A DNA stretch of 37,505 nucleotides from SZUA-430 sp044375275. Lineage in GTDB: Bacteria; Pseudomonadota; Alphaproteobacteria; Micropepsales; Micropepsaceae. The position numbers were made by a program, and so were the translations under genes. Position 1 is the stretch's first letter, and every line of letters starts with the position of its first letter. Shown here one piece after another: positions 26,764 to 34,801 of the stretch. The stretch lies in assembly GCA_044375275.1 (NCBI GenBank), contig JBILMZ010000011.1, forward strand, positions 1-37,505, read 5' to 3'. Under the pieces are notes generated by a model. That model searched no databases and was not told the DNA's origin. It saw only the letters and a list, made by a program, of their open reading frames with translations.

Positions 26764-27885
26764 CTATCCCCTTGAAAGCGCGAGGTCGTCGCGATGGATC
26801 ATTTCATCGCGACCCCTGTATCCAAGCAGGGCCTCGATGGCAGCACTGCGTGCCCGGCAGATTTTCCGGGCATCGTCGCCGCCATAGGCCACAAGGCCAC
26901 GGGCAACCTCGCGTCCGGCTTCGTCACGAACGATGACACAGTCACCCCGTTCGAACTGACCGTCCACGCTGTTGACGCCGGCAGGCAGCAGGCTCTTGCC
27001 CTGGTTGAGGGCTGCGAGGGCCCCCGTGTCGATGATGAGGCTTCCGGCAGGGCTAAGCGTGCCCGAGATCCAGCGCTTGCGCAGCGCCGAAGGCGTGCTC
27101 GCGGCAATGAACCAGGTGCAGCGCCCGCCCTGTTCGATCGCCGTCAGGGGCGCCTTGGTGGCGCTGTTGGCGATGACCATGTGCGTGCCGGCATCCATCG
27201 CGAGGCGGGCCGCCATGATCTTGGTGGCCATGCCACCCGAGCCCATGTCGCTGCCCGCGCGCCCCGCCATGGCTTCGATGTCCGGCGTGATGGCATGCAC
27301 TTCTTCGATGAGCGTCGCGGCAGCATCCTGTCGCGGATTGGTCGTGTAGAGCCCGTCAATGTCGGACAGCAGCACAAGGCAATCTGCTTCGATCATGCCA
27401 GCGACGCGCGCCGCCAGCCTGTCATTGTCACCGAACCGGATTTCGGCAGTCGCAACCGTATCGTTCTCGTTGATCACGGGCACGGCGCCGAGCCCGATCA
27501 GGGTCTTCAGCGTCGAGCGCGCATTGAGATAGCGCCGTCGGCTTTCGGTGTCGCCCAGCGTGAGCAGGACTTGCGCCACCGTCAGCCCATGGCGAGCCAG
27601 CGCTTCGCTCCAGGCGCGCGCGAGCTCGATCTGGCCAACGGCAGCGGCCGCTTGGGCTTCTTCAAGCTTGAGCGCGCCGGGTACGAGACCCAGTCGCCGC
27701 CGGCCCAGCGCAATTGCACCTGAAGACACGAGCACCACGTTCTGGCCACGCTGTCTTGCACGGGCAACATCGGCTGCGAAGGCAGAGAGCCATTCAAGCG
27801 ACAGCGATCCTGTTGCCGCATCGACCAGGGTGGAAGAACCGATTTTGACAACAAGCGTTTTTGCGGAAGTGAGCCGGCCGCTCAC
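26764..27885 (-). CDS. proB: Glutamate 5-kinase
   Basis: A 373-residue enzyme that phosphorylates glutamate in the first step of proline synthesis. It has an amino-acid-kinase domain (about 1-260: LVVKIGSSTLVD, VLVSSGAIALGRRRL, VPVINENDTVA, GSDMGSGGMATKIMAARLA). A C-terminal PUA domain follows (about 280-370, GSLIIDTGALAALNQGKSLL and VARGLVAYGGDDARKI). This two-domain form is the full-length bacterial type, usually feedback-inhibited by proline. The start is GTG 27885, overlapping the obgE stop by four bases (GTGA). Confidence 0.96.
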   Translation of the reverse strand: MSGRLTSAKTLVVKIGSSTLVDAATGSLSLEWLSAFAADVARARQRGQNVVLVSSGAIALGRRRLGLVPGALKLEEAQAAAAVGQIELARAWSEALARHGLTVAQVLLTLGDTESRRRYLNARSTLKTLIGLGAVPVINENDTVATAEIRFGDNDRLAARVAGMIEADCLVLLSDIDGLYTTNPRQDAAATLIEEVHAITPDIEAMAGRAGSDMGSGGMATKIMAARLAMDAGTHMVIANSATKAPLTAIEQGGRCTWFIAASTPSALRKRWISGTLSPAGSLIIDTGALAALNQGKSLLPAGVNSVDGQFERGDCVIVRDEAGREVARGLVAYGGDDARKICRARSAAIEALLGYRGRDEMIHRDDLALSRG

Positions 27886-28982
27886 GGAGCCCAGCCTCGC
27901 GTGGTCGGCGGGCCACCTTCGCCATCCTGCCGCTCGAGTTCACGCACCGACTCCGGATCGGCGTGGAATGCGGCCGGATTCTCGCGCCGTGCTTCGGTAA
28001 TCGCATGAACCAGCGCGCGAAGGATTTCCGTCAGTCCGACACCTTGTTCGCCCGAAAGGGGAAGGGCGGTCACGCCGGCAAGTTCGGCCAGCACGCGACG
28101 CTTGCGCTCCATGTCGCCCGAACTCATCAGGTCGACCTTGTTCAGGCCGACAATTTCCATCTTGTTTTCAAGGCCGTGGCCATACGCGGTGATTTCCTTG
28201 CGCACGGTCTCGTAGGCCTTGGCGATGTCCTGGTGGCTCATGCCGCCATCGACGAGGTGCAGCAGGACGCTGCAGCGTTCGGCGTGGCCAAGGAACCTGT
28301 CGCCCAATCCGACGCCTTCATGCGCGCCTTCGATCAGCCCGGGCAGGTCGGCGATCACGAACTCGACATTGTCGACGGCCGCCACGCCCAGCTGCGGGTT
28401 GAGGGTCGTGAAGGGGTAGTTGCCGATCTTCGGGCGCGCGCTGGTCACGGTCGCAAGGAATGTCGACTTGCCGGCATTGGGCAGGCCAATGATGCCGACA
28501 TCCGCGATCAGCTTGAGGCGAAGCCAGATCGTGAAGTCTTCGCCGGGCTCGCCCGGCGTTGACTTGCGGGGCGCACGGTTGGTCGCGCTCTTGAAATGGG
28601 CATTACCCAGTCCGCCTTCGCCGCCACGGGCGATGACAAACTGTTCGCCGGCGCGTGTCAGGTCATAAAGCAGTGTCTGGTTGTCTTCGGCAAACACCTG
28701 CGTGCCGACCGGCACCTTCAGGATGATGTCGTCGCCCGCGCCGCCGGTCCTGTTCTGGCCCATGCCCTGCACGCCGCGCTTCGCCTTGAAGTGCTGCTGG
28801 TAGCGATAGTCGATGAGCGTGTTCAGGTTGTGCGTCGCCTGCAGGACGACGTGTCCGCCACGCCCGCCATTGCCACCATCGGGCCCACCGTACTCGATGA
28901 ATTTCTCGCGACGGAATCCGACGCAGCCCGGGCCGCCATCGCCGGCTTTGATGTAGAGCTTCGCCTGGTCAAGAAACTTCAT
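27882..28982 (-). CDS. obgE: GTPase ObgE/CgtA
   Basis: A 366-residue GTPase involved in 50S assembly and stress and cell-cycle control. The Gly-rich Obg fold is at 1-158 (KLYIKAGDGGPGCVGFRREK, then GGPDGGNGGRGG). The G domain carries G1 GLPNAGKS (166-173), G3 DLPGLIEGA and G4 NKVD, with a short charged C-terminal tail. ATG 28982 gives the conserved MKFLDQAKLY start. The frame extends 18 codons upstream without similarity. It heads the proB-proA-nadD-rsfS-rlmH run, with overlaps or gaps of a few bases at most joints. The 157 bases upstream hold a hairpin (TCGCAC 29078-29083 with GTGCGA 29090-29095) but no clear promoter. Confidence 0.97.
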   Translation of the reverse strand: MKFLDQAKLYIKAGDGGPGCVGFRREKFIEYGGPDGGNGGRGGHVVLQATHNLNTLIDYRYQQHFKAKRGVQGMGQNRTGGAGDDIILKVPVGTQVFAEDNQTLLYDLTRAGEQFVIARGGEGGLGNAHFKSATNRAPRKSTPGEPGEDFTIWLRLKLIADVGIIGLPNAGKSTFLATVTSARPKIGNYPFTTLNPQLGVAAVDNVEFVIADLPGLIEGAHEGVGLGDRFLGHAERCSVLLHLVDGGMSHQDIAKAYETVRKEITAYGHGLENKMEIVGLNKVDLMSSGDMERKRRVLAELAGVTALPLSGEQGVGLTEILRALVHAITEARRENPAAFHADPESVRELERQDGEGGPPTTRGWAP

Positions 28983-29139
28983 GTCTTCAAGTGGTCGCCG
29001 CGAGCGGGGTTGCGCTGCACACAGGTTGCGGCGCACGCGCCCGCAGCCCTGTTATTTCACCCATTTCACTTAGTACATCGCACGCGGATGTGCGAGAGGG
29101 ATTTCGCCCCTCCCGCGAAAGATTAAGCCAGCCCTCGCC

Positions 29140-29712
29140 TCAGGCGGTCTGCGGAACCCGCGAATGCAGGCCACGGACTTCCAGCCAGCGAACCCGGTCC
29201 ATCTTCATGTCGAGGCAACGGACATCCGCTCCCAGGGACAGGCAGTACCGACGGCTTTCCTTGGTATAGCGAAAGCCAAGTTTCGTGAGCACGCGGCCCG
29301 ACGCATGGTTATCGGAAAAATGTCCTGCCACGATATGCGGGAGCTTCAGCACCTCGAAGGCATGGTCCCTGAGGGCCTCGGCCGCTTCCGACGCATAGCC
29401 GCGGTTCCAGTAGGGCTCGCCCAGCCAGTAACCAAGTTCCCATTCACCGTGCTCGCGCACGCTGATCCCGATGCCGCCGATGAATTGCCCGCCAAGCGTG
29501 ATCGCGAGGTTCACGGCCTTTCCGCTGTCCCAGAGGTCGACCTGTTTGCCCAGCCAGTCATCGGCCGCCGTTGGCGTATAGGGAAACGGCATCGTGCTGA
29601 GGTTCTTGGCGACGCGCCAATTGTTCGCAAGCTCAACCAGGCGGGCGCGATCAATGCTTTCAATCGCGCGCAGCACAAGCCGTTCGGTCACAATCGGTTC
29701 AAATCCGGACAT
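29140..29712 (-). CDS. GNAT family N-acetyltransferase (RimJ/RimL-like)
   Basis: A 190-residue acetyltransferase. It begins with the RimJ/RimL-type TERLVLRAIESIDRARL. The acetyl-CoA binding core is LGYWLGEPYWNRGYASEAAEAL, followed by HIVAGHFSDNHASGRVLTKLGF. It acetylates an amine, probably a protein N-terminus or a small molecule. The substrate is not predictable from sequence. GAGGAG lies about 8 bases before the ATG. It sits between the rpmA terminator and obgE, a place where a GNAT gene is often found in alphaproteobacteria, so the location may be conserved. Confidence 0.88.
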   Translation of the reverse strand: MSGFEPIVTERLVLRAIESIDRARLVELANNWRVAKNLSTMPFPYTPTAADDWLGKQVDLWDSGKAVNLAITLGGQFIGGIGISVREHGEWELGYWLGEPYWNRGYASEAAEALRDHAFEVLKLPHIVAGHFSDNHASGRVLTKLGFRYTKESRRYCLSLGADVRCLDMKMDRVRWLEVRGLHSRVPQTA

Positions 29713-29745
29713 CGCCGCATCTCCTCATCGCGTCGTGTGAGGGAG

Positions 29746-29778
29746 AAAAAAAATAGGGAGATGGCGGCCCATCTCCCT
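29746..29778 (-). terminator. Strong terminator of rplU-rpmA
   Basis: A 10-bp stem (AGGGAGATGG 29755-29764 with CCATCTCCCT 29769-29778, four-base loop) is followed on the minus strand by A and then eight T. It ends the ribosomal operon 60 bases after the rpmA stop. Confidence 0.93.
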
Positions 29779-29837
29779 CGTGATTTTCGGACCGCCTTCC
29801 CGTTCTTCCCGGGAGCGATCCTATGGTGGTCGTCCCG

Positions 29838-30110
29838 TTACTCTGCTGCCATGGCCGCTACCGGCTTTACCCAGCAAACTTGGCGGCCACGGGCGTCAAG
29901 TTTGAAGCTGACATGCCCATTAACCAGCGCAAACAGCGTGTGGTCGCGGCCCATGCCGACGCCCGCACCCGGATGGAACTTCGTTCCACGCTGGCGAACG
30001 ATGATGTTGCCGGCCACGACGGCCTCGCCGCCATAACGCTTCACACCGAGATACTTTGGATTGGAATCGCGACCGTTACGTGACGAACCGCCAGCTTTTT
30101 TGTGTGCCAT
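29838..30110 (-). CDS. rpmA: 50S ribosomal protein L27
   Basis: A 90-residue ribosomal protein near the peptidyl transferase centre. It has the hallmark start MAHKKAGGSSRNGRDSNPKY, so no N-terminal cleavage peptide is present, and the conserved GNIIVRQRGTKFHPG and GMGRDHTLFAL. It follows rplU by 15 bases in a two-gene operon. Confidence 0.97.
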   Translation of the reverse strand: MAHKKAGGSSRNGRDSNPKYLGVKRYGGEAVVAGNIIVRQRGTKFHPGAGVGMGRDHTLFALVNGHVSFKLDARGRQVCWVKPVAAMAAE

Positions 30111-30125
30111 GGTGGGGTTCCTTCC

Positions 30126-30437
30126 TTAAGCAGTGATCGACGTGATCTTCACCGTCGTCAGATCCTGACGGTGGCCACGCGTGCGATGGAAATTCTTGCG
30201 GCGGCGCTTCTTGAACACCTTGATCTTGTCGCCACGGCTGTGGGACAGGATTTCGGCCTGAACCTTTGCACCGTTCACAACAGGAGCGCCGACTGTGGTT
30301 TTGGCGCCGTCGATGAGCATCAGCACTTCGCCCAGCGCAACCGACGCACCGGCTTCGCCCTGAAGGCGATCGATGGTCAGTTCATCGCCTTGTGCGACCT
30401 TGAACTGCTTGCCCTGGGCCTTGATGACCGCGAACAT
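30126..30437 (-). CDS. rplU: 50S ribosomal protein L21
   Basis: A 103-residue ribosomal protein that binds 23S rRNA. MFAVIKAQGKQFKVAQGDEL and the basic segment KIKVFKKRRRKNFHRTRGHR are diagnostic. It is the first gene of rplU-rpmA, driven by the promoter at 30516-30543, which gives a leader of about 70 bases. That leader could host L21 autoregulation, but I could not identify a named leader motif. Confidence 0.97.
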   Translation of the reverse strand: MFAVIKAQGKQFKVAQGDELTIDRLQGEAGASVALGEVLMLIDGAKTTVGAPVVNGAKVQAEILSHSRGDKIKVFKKRRRKNFHRTRGHRQDLTTVKITSITA

Positions 30438-30515
30438 GGAATTGTCTTTCGTTTCTGCGATTGATCGGGACGCCCTCGGCCAATAAAAACCAGAGCTATC
30501 CCGGAAAGGGGCGCA

Positions 30516-30543
30516 CTTATACGTGCACGCGCGAAGGTGTCAA
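30516..30543 (-). promoter_or_regulatory. Sigma70-type promoter of rplU-rpmA
   Basis: On the minus strand, TTGACA (30543-30538) matches the -35 consensus exactly. A 16-base spacer separates it from TATAAG (30521-30516), which matches five of six -10 positions. It is the best promoter in the window, fitting a highly expressed ribosomal operon. Confidence 0.8.
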
Positions 30544-30573
30544 GCCTGAAAGCCGAGGAAATAAGCCAAAAAT

Positions 30574-31401
30574 ATGAATTACAGGCATCACTATCACGCT
30601 GGAAACTTCGCTGACGTGCTGAAGCACGCCGTTCTCTGCTGGACAGTGAAGTACCTGCAGCAAAAAGAAGCACCCCTCTGTCTGGTCGACACCCACGCCG
30701 GTCGCGGCATTTACGATCTTTCCGCCCCCGACGCCCTGAAGACGGCGGAAGCCCGGGATGGCGTGATCAGGTTGCTTGGCCGGTCCGACCTGCCAGCCCC
30801 CCTCGCGCCTTACATGGAGATTGTGGCCCCCGGTACACCGTTGGCCTATCCCGGTTCACCCCTGCAATTGGCGCGTCTCGCGCGACGGCAGGACAGGGTA
30901 GTGGCCTGCGAGTTGCACCCCCAGGAAGCGGCGATGCTGCGCACCGCGACGGAAGGCCTGAAGCAGGTCCAGGTTCTGGAAGCCGACGGCTATCGCCGGA
31001 TGCAGGCATTGATCCCGCCGCCGGAGAAGCGCGGTCTGGTGATCATCGATCCGCCCTTCGAGCAGCCCGACGAACTGACCGTGCTGGCCGAAAGCTTCAT
31101 CGCCGCGTGGAGGAAATGGCCGACAGGCGTTTTCCTCCTGTGGTTCCCGATCAAGGACCGCGCCCGCTTTGAGCGTTTCGAGGCCGAGTTGAGATCGGCA
31201 CTGATCCCGAAGCTGGCTCTGCTCACGCTGGACGTGGACCGTCCCGAAGGCCTCAGCGCGACAGGTCTCGTTCTCGCGAACGCGCCCTGGACGCTGGAGC
31301 AGGAGTGGAGCCCGGTGATGGGTTGGTTGCAGCGGGAGTTGGCACAGGGGCCAAGACCTTCTTCATCGCTTCGCTTGCTGGATCAGCCGCGAGGCGGATG
31401 A
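30574..31401 (+). CDS. rlmJ: 23S rRNA (adenine2030-N6)-methyltransferase RlmJ
   Basis: A 275-residue methyltransferase. The N-terminus MNYRHHYHAGNFADVLKHAV is diagnostic for RlmJ (YhiR). SAM-binding DTHAGRGIYDL is at 39-49, and the catalytic N6-adenine motif DPPFE is at 159-163. The C-terminus APWTLEQEWSPVMGWLQREL is also family-like. It is divergent from rplU, 136 bases away, and probably monocistronic. E. coli RlmJ methylates A2030 in 23S rRNA, and the residues needed are present here. Confidence 0.93.
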   Translation: MNYRHHYHAGNFADVLKHAVLCWTVKYLQQKEAPLCLVDTHAGRGIYDLSAPDALKTAEARDGVIRLLGRSDLPAPLAPYMEIVAPGTPLAYPGSPLQLARLARRQDRVVACELHPQEAAMLRTATEGLKQVQVLEADGYRRMQALIPPPEKRGLVIIDPPFEQPDELTVLAESFIAAWRKWPTGVFLLWFPIKDRARFERFEAELRSALIPKLALLTLDVDRPEGLSATGLVLANAPWTLEQEWSPVMGWLQRELAQGPRPSSSLRLLDQPRGG

Positions 31402-31454
31402 AGATTTTTCAGAACCGTCGCCCGTAGTCAGATTCCTACACTGACGGTTTACAG

Positions 31455-31480
31455 CGCCGAACATCGCCGAAATCGCCGAA
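31455..31480 (+). repeat. Three short direct repeats CGCCGAA
   Basis: CGCCGAA occurs at 31455-31461, 31465-31471 and 31474-31480, spaced 10 and 9 bases apart, close to one helical turn. It lies 130 bases upstream of the crystallin-like gene's promoter. Helical phasing is compatible with a protein-binding array, but the motif is short. Confidence 0.5.
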
Positions 31481-31543
31481 AACAAAAAGAGAACAAATTG
31501 ACGCAGCCCATGCGGGCGTTGCAGGCCGGGCAGTCCATCGCCG

Positions 31544-31585
31544 GATGATGAATTCGACGCAATGTCTCACGCGGTGTTCATCATC
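31544..31585. promoter_or_regulatory. 9-bp inverted repeat upstream of the crystallin-like gene
   Basis: GATGATGAA (31544-31552) and TTCATCATC (31577-31585) are perfect inverted copies separated by 24 bases. It ends 26 bases before the -35 box, so it could bind an activator or repressor dimer across about three helical turns, or form a hairpin. Confidence 0.5.
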
Positions 31586-31610
31586 AATCACGAGAAAGTC
31601 AAAATTGTGA

Positions 31611-31640
31611 CTTACACGATGCTGTAAGCCTGCCTATACA
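31611..31640 (+). promoter_or_regulatory. Predicted promoter with overlapping operator for the crystallin-like gene
   Basis: TTACAC (31612-31617), a 17-base spacer and TATACA (31635-31640) form a reasonable sigma70-type promoter, about 28 bases before the ATG. The inverted repeat CTTACA-N6-TGTAAG (31611-31628) covers the -35 box, the usual place for a repressor site. Confidence 0.55.
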
Positions 31641-31668
31641 GCAGCGACCGAAAACGGGAGTTACAATC

Positions 31669-32106
31669 ATGAAGATGCAGGCCTTGTTTCTGGCAACAGC
31701 GTGTGTCGTGTCCTCGGTTGCCGCTCAGGCCGCAGCACCTGCAGGCGCGCCAGCAGCGACGACCGCGGCCCCGGCGGCTCCCGTGCCCCTCGAGATCATC
31801 GTTTTCGACAAGCCTGACTACAAGGGAACGTCGCTTCGCATCTCGCGCGCCGTCGCGGATCTCGGGAAGTTGAAGTTCGACAACAAGGTGGCCAGCCTCC
31901 AGATCATCGGTGCAGGTGATTGGGTCCTCTGCGAAAACCGGAACTATCAGGGCCGCTGCGCGCGCGTTCAGCTTCAGGCCGTAAATCTCAAGCTGTTCCA
32001 GCTGAATGATCGCGTATCATCGCTTTATCCCGTCCCGGCGCCAGTCGTAGCGCCGACAGCCACACCAGCGACCACGCCGGCACCAAAGGCCAAAAGCCCG
32101 AACTGA
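31669..32106 (+). CDS. Secreted beta/gamma-crystallin-like protein
   Basis: A 145-residue protein with a signal peptide (about 1-20, LFLATACVVSSVAAQA) and a short Ala/Pro linker (to about 40). One domain of about 85 residues has two Greek-key-like motifs, beginning IIVFDKPDYKGTSLRI and WVLCENRNYQGRCARV, each ending with a VASLQI or VSSLYP strand. This pattern is that of the beta/gamma-crystallin family. The C-terminus is a Pro/Ala/Thr tail. The calcium-binding N/D-N/D-x-S/T-S motif is only partly met (FDNKVASL, LNDRVSSL), so Ca binding is uncertain. Two cysteines could form a disulfide. GGGAG lies 8 bases before the ATG. It converges on the TauE/SafE gene with 2 bases between stops. Envelope or stress protection is a guess. 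Confidence 0.8.
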   Translation: MKMQALFLATACVVSSVAAQAAAPAGAPAATTAAPAAPVPLEIIVFDKPDYKGTSLRISRAVADLGKLKFDNKVASLQIIGAGDWVLCENRNYQGRCARVQLQAVNLKLFQLNDRVSSLYPVPAPVVAPTATPATTPAPKAKSPN

Positions 32107-32108
32107 GA

Positions 32109-32852
32109 TCAATAAAGCCCGATCAGCTTTGCGCCTGCGATGACCAGGACAACGCCGAGAAGGCGCGTGATTGTCAGCCCTGGAAGCTTGATGCCCAGAG
32201 TGGTGCCAGCGATGGCGCCGGCTAACGCTGCGCCTGCAAGCAGGGGAAGCGAGTCGGGCAACACATTCATGGACGAATAATTGCCGGCAAGGCCCGCCGC
32301 CGAATTCACAACGATGAAGATCGAGACGACGCCCGAAGCCTGCTTCGGAAGCGACCAGGCCATCAGCAGCAGAAGCGGGGACAGGAAGATGCCCCCGCCG
32401 GTCCCCGTGAGCCCCGAGAGCAGGCCGATGGCTGCGCCAAGCATGAGCCCGGTGGCGACAGGCGGATCCTGGGCTTCACGTACGCCTTTGAGTTCCAGCG
32501 GCCAGAAGATGCGCAGCGCTGACAGCCAAAGCACCACGCCAACAAGCGGCTTGTAGATTTCGCCCGGCAGCGCGATGCCGCCCCCCACAAAAGCCATGGG
32601 AACGGCGGTGACCAGAAAGGGCCATAGGACGCGCCAGCGAAACATGCCTTCCCGGAAGTACCGCACGGAACCCAGTCCCGCGACGATGATGTTGAGGACG
32701 AGGGCGGTCGGACGCATGATCCCTGGTGCAACGCCGAACAGCGCCATGATGGCGATATAGGCCGACGCGCCACCATGGCCAACGCTCGAATACAGAGCTG
32801 CGCCCAGGAAGATGCAGGCGGCCAGCGCCAGTTCGGTGAAGGTATCATTCAT
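32109..32852 (-). CDS. TauE/SafE family membrane permease
   Basis: A 247-residue integral membrane protein with about eight predicted helices. The first half has the family-typical FLGAALYSSVGHGGASAYIA, and the second half has GLMLGAAIGLLSGLTGTGGG, the two related half-repeats of TauE/SafE proteins. Members export or import small sulfur-containing or organic anions. The substrate is unknown here. ATG 32852 starts the conserved first helix; the longer frame lacks similarity. No strong ribosome binding site is seen. The gene is convergent with the crystallin-like gene and divergent from the iron transporter operon. Confidence 0.88.
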   Translation of the reverse strand: MNDTFTELALAACIFLGAALYSSVGHGGASAYIAIMALFGVAPGIMRPTALVLNIIVAGLGSVRYFREGMFRWRVLWPFLVTAVPMAFVGGGIALPGEIYKPLVGVVLWLSALRIFWPLELKGVREAQDPPVATGLMLGAAIGLLSGLTGTGGGIFLSPLLLLMAWSLPKQASGVVSIFIVVNSAAGLAGNYSSMNVLPDSLPLLAGAALAGAIAGTTLGIKLPGLTITRLLGVVLVIAGAKLIGLY

Positions 32853-33040
32853 GGGCGTTGGGCGTCGGACGAGGGGCGGTACATCGTTATATGTAATGAA
32901 AGATAAAGAAGGTCGAGCGTCGTGACACGGGAGCAGGCCACTGAAGAAACTGCGCAAACGAGGGCGTTCTGCGAAACGCCAGGCCTGCAAAGACTGTTGA
33001 ACGGCGGGTCCATTAGGCATAACCGAGGACATGGCGTCAT

Positions 33041-33070
33041 TTGACCCCATACCCGCGTGCAGCCTAATTT
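33041..33070 (+). promoter_or_regulatory. Predicted promoter of the ferric ABC transporter operon
   Basis: TTGACC (33041-33046), an 18-base spacer and TAATTT (33065-33070) form the best -35/-10 pair in the 272-base spacer. The -35 matches five of six positions and the -10 only three. The rest of the spacer, including an AT-rich block at 32885-32909, shows nothing certain. Confidence 0.45.
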
Positions 33071-33085
33071 GCGAATAAGTCGCAA
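33069..33085. promoter_or_regulatory. Fur-box-like palindrome over the operon promoter
   Basis: TTGCGAATAAGTCGCAA is a palindrome of two 6-base arms (TTGCGA, TCGCAA) and five central bases. It resembles Fur-family operators of the GCGAAT-type. It overlaps the predicted -10 and start region and lies 13 bases before a possible GTG start (33098) of an iron-transport gene. Regulation by Fur is inferred, not shown. Confidence 0.6.
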
Positions 33086-33124
33086 CAAGGGGGCCGGGTG
33101 GCGGGCACAGCAGGACAAGGCAGC

Positions 33125-34801
33125 ATGAAGACGGGAGCACGCTTGCTGCGGCACGCTTCAGGCGGCGCCATGCGCTGGCTTGCGGCAGGCCTGACGCTGA
33201 TTGCGGTTTCGCTTCCGCTTCTGGCCGTGCTCTCCTTTGCGGGTTCCGATACCGACGGCCTGTGGGGGCATCTGCAGGCAACGGTGTTGCCGCTCTATGT
33301 CAGCAACACGCTCCTGATGACGTTCGGTGTCGTTGCGTTCGCTGTTGTCACGGGCGTTGGAACAGCCTGGCTCGTGACCATGTACGAGTTTCCCGCGCGT
33401 CGCCTTCTGGAGTTCGCGCTCGTCGCGCCTTTGGCCATGCCCGCCTATATTCTCGCTTACGCCTACACGGACCTCCTGCAGGTGACAGGCCCCGTCCAGA
33501 CAGTCCTTCGTGAGGCCACGGGGTGGACGGTGCGGGACTACTGGTTCCCCGAGATCCGCTCGCTCGGCGGCGCCGTGTTCGTGCTGGGCATCGCGCTCTT
33601 TCCCTACATGTACCTGATCGCACGCGCGGCCTTCGTCGAGCAGTCGGTCAATGCGCTTGAAGCCGCCCGCACGCTTGGCCTGACAAGGCTGCAGGCTTTC
33701 CTGCGCGTCGCCATGCCCATGGCGCGGCCAGCGGTGATTGCCGGCGCGACGCTCGTGGCGATGGAAACGATGGCCGACTTCGGTGCCGTGAAATACTTCG
33801 ATCTCGAGGTGTTCACGACAGGCATTTATCGTGCGTGGTTTGCGACCGGAAATCCGGCAGCAGCCGCGCAACTGGCCTCGCTCCTGCTGGCCGTCGTCCT
33901 CGCCTGCGTCTTCATCGAGCAGGCAAGTCGCGGCGCGCGTCGCTATGCACCTGCATCAGGCCCCATGCGGCAACTGGCGCGCTGGCGACTGCGCAGCGTG
34001 GCCGCCATTGCCGCGACGATGGCATGCGCGCTGCCGGTGCTCCTGGGGTTCCTTTTGCCCGTGAGCGCATTGATCGCCATGGCCGTGGAGGTGCGTCACG
34101 ACCTCGCCCTCACGCGGCTTGTCGAGTTGGCCATGAATTCGGGACTGCTGGCACTCGGCGCATCAGTCCTTGTGGTGGCAGCGGCAGCGCTTGTCTCGTT
34201 CGCGAGTGGCCGGCGTGCAGGCCCATGGCGCGAACTCACGCGCTTTGCGCATTTGGGTTACGCGACACCCGGTGTCGTCGTGGCGGTGGGCTTGCTGATG
34301 GTCGCAGGCGTGGTGGACGGCCTGTTCCGGCAAGCGGGCCTGACATTCGCGGGTTCGGGGTTGCTGCTGTCAGGCTCCTTCGCAGTCCTCGGCTACGCCT
34401 ATCTCGTCAGGTTCTTTGCCGTCGCCCACGGGCCGGTCGATGCTGCGTTCGTTCAGCAGGGCCCGCGATACGGCGAGGCCGCGCGAACACTGGGAACACG
34501 ACCTTCAGGCATCGCCTGGCGCGTGGACCTGCCCATGATGCGCGGCACGCTGCTGGCCGCCATTGCGCTTGTATTCGTTGACGTCGTGAAGGAACTTCCC
34601 GCGACAATGATCTTGCGCCCCTTCAACTTCGACACGCTGGCGACTGAATCCTTTCAGCTCGCAACGACAGAGCGTCTGGACCTCGCTGCCATGCCTGCCC
34701 TCGCCATTGCGATTGTCGGCCTCGTGCCCGTGATCATTCTCTGCATGGGCTTGCGAAGGTCGCGTCCCGGACAGCCCGAACACGGAGCACCACTGACGTG
34801 A
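33125..34801 (+). CDS. fbpB: Iron(III) ABC transporter permease
   Basis: About 558 residues with roughly twelve membrane helices in two homologous halves, as in FbpB/SfuB permeases. Each half ends with an EAA loop that docks the ATPase: EAARTLGLTRLQAFLRVAMP in the first half and EAARTLGTRPSGIAWRVDLP in the second. Both contain the conserved Gly spacing. The start is uncertain: ATG 33125 has AGGACAAGG close upstream, while GTG 33098 (nine codons earlier) follows AAGGGGG. The stop overlaps the ATPase start (GTGA 34798-34801), so translation is coupled. It works with the ATPase and the convergently encoded binding protein at 35839. The iron substrate is inferred from the binding protein and the Fur-like site. 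Confidence 0.9.
   Translation: MKTGARLLRHASGGAMRWLAAGLTLIAVSLPLLAVLSFAGSDTDGLWGHLQATVLPLYVSNTLLMTFGVVAFAVVTGVGTAWLVTMYEFPARRLLEFALVAPLAMPAYILAYAYTDLLQVTGPVQTVLREATGWTVRDYWFPEIRSLGGAVFVLGIALFPYMYLIARAAFVEQSVNALEAARTLGLTRLQAFLRVAMPMARPAVIAGATLVAMETMADFGAVKYFDLEVFTTGIYRAWFATGNPAAAAQLASLLLAVVLACVFIEQASRGARRYAPASGPMRQLARWRLRSVAAIAATMACALPVLLGFLLPVSALIAMAVEVRHDLALTRLVELAMNSGLLALGASVLVVAAAALVSFASGRRAGPWRELTRFAHLGYATPGVVVAVGLLMVAGVVDGLFRQAGLTFAGSGLLLSGSFAVLGYAYLVRFFAVAHGPVDAAFVQQGPRYGEAARTLGTRPSGIAWRVDLPMMRGTLLAAIALVFVDVVKELPATMILRPFNFDTLATESFQLATTERLDLAAMPALAIAIVGLVPVIILCMGLRRSRPGQPEHGAPLT

Noticed and set aside
32853..33281. N-terminal extension of the TauE/SafE protein by 143 residues
   Set aside because: It is not family-like, spans the promoter and 5' end of the iron transporter operon, and the first conserved helix starts right after ATG 32852.
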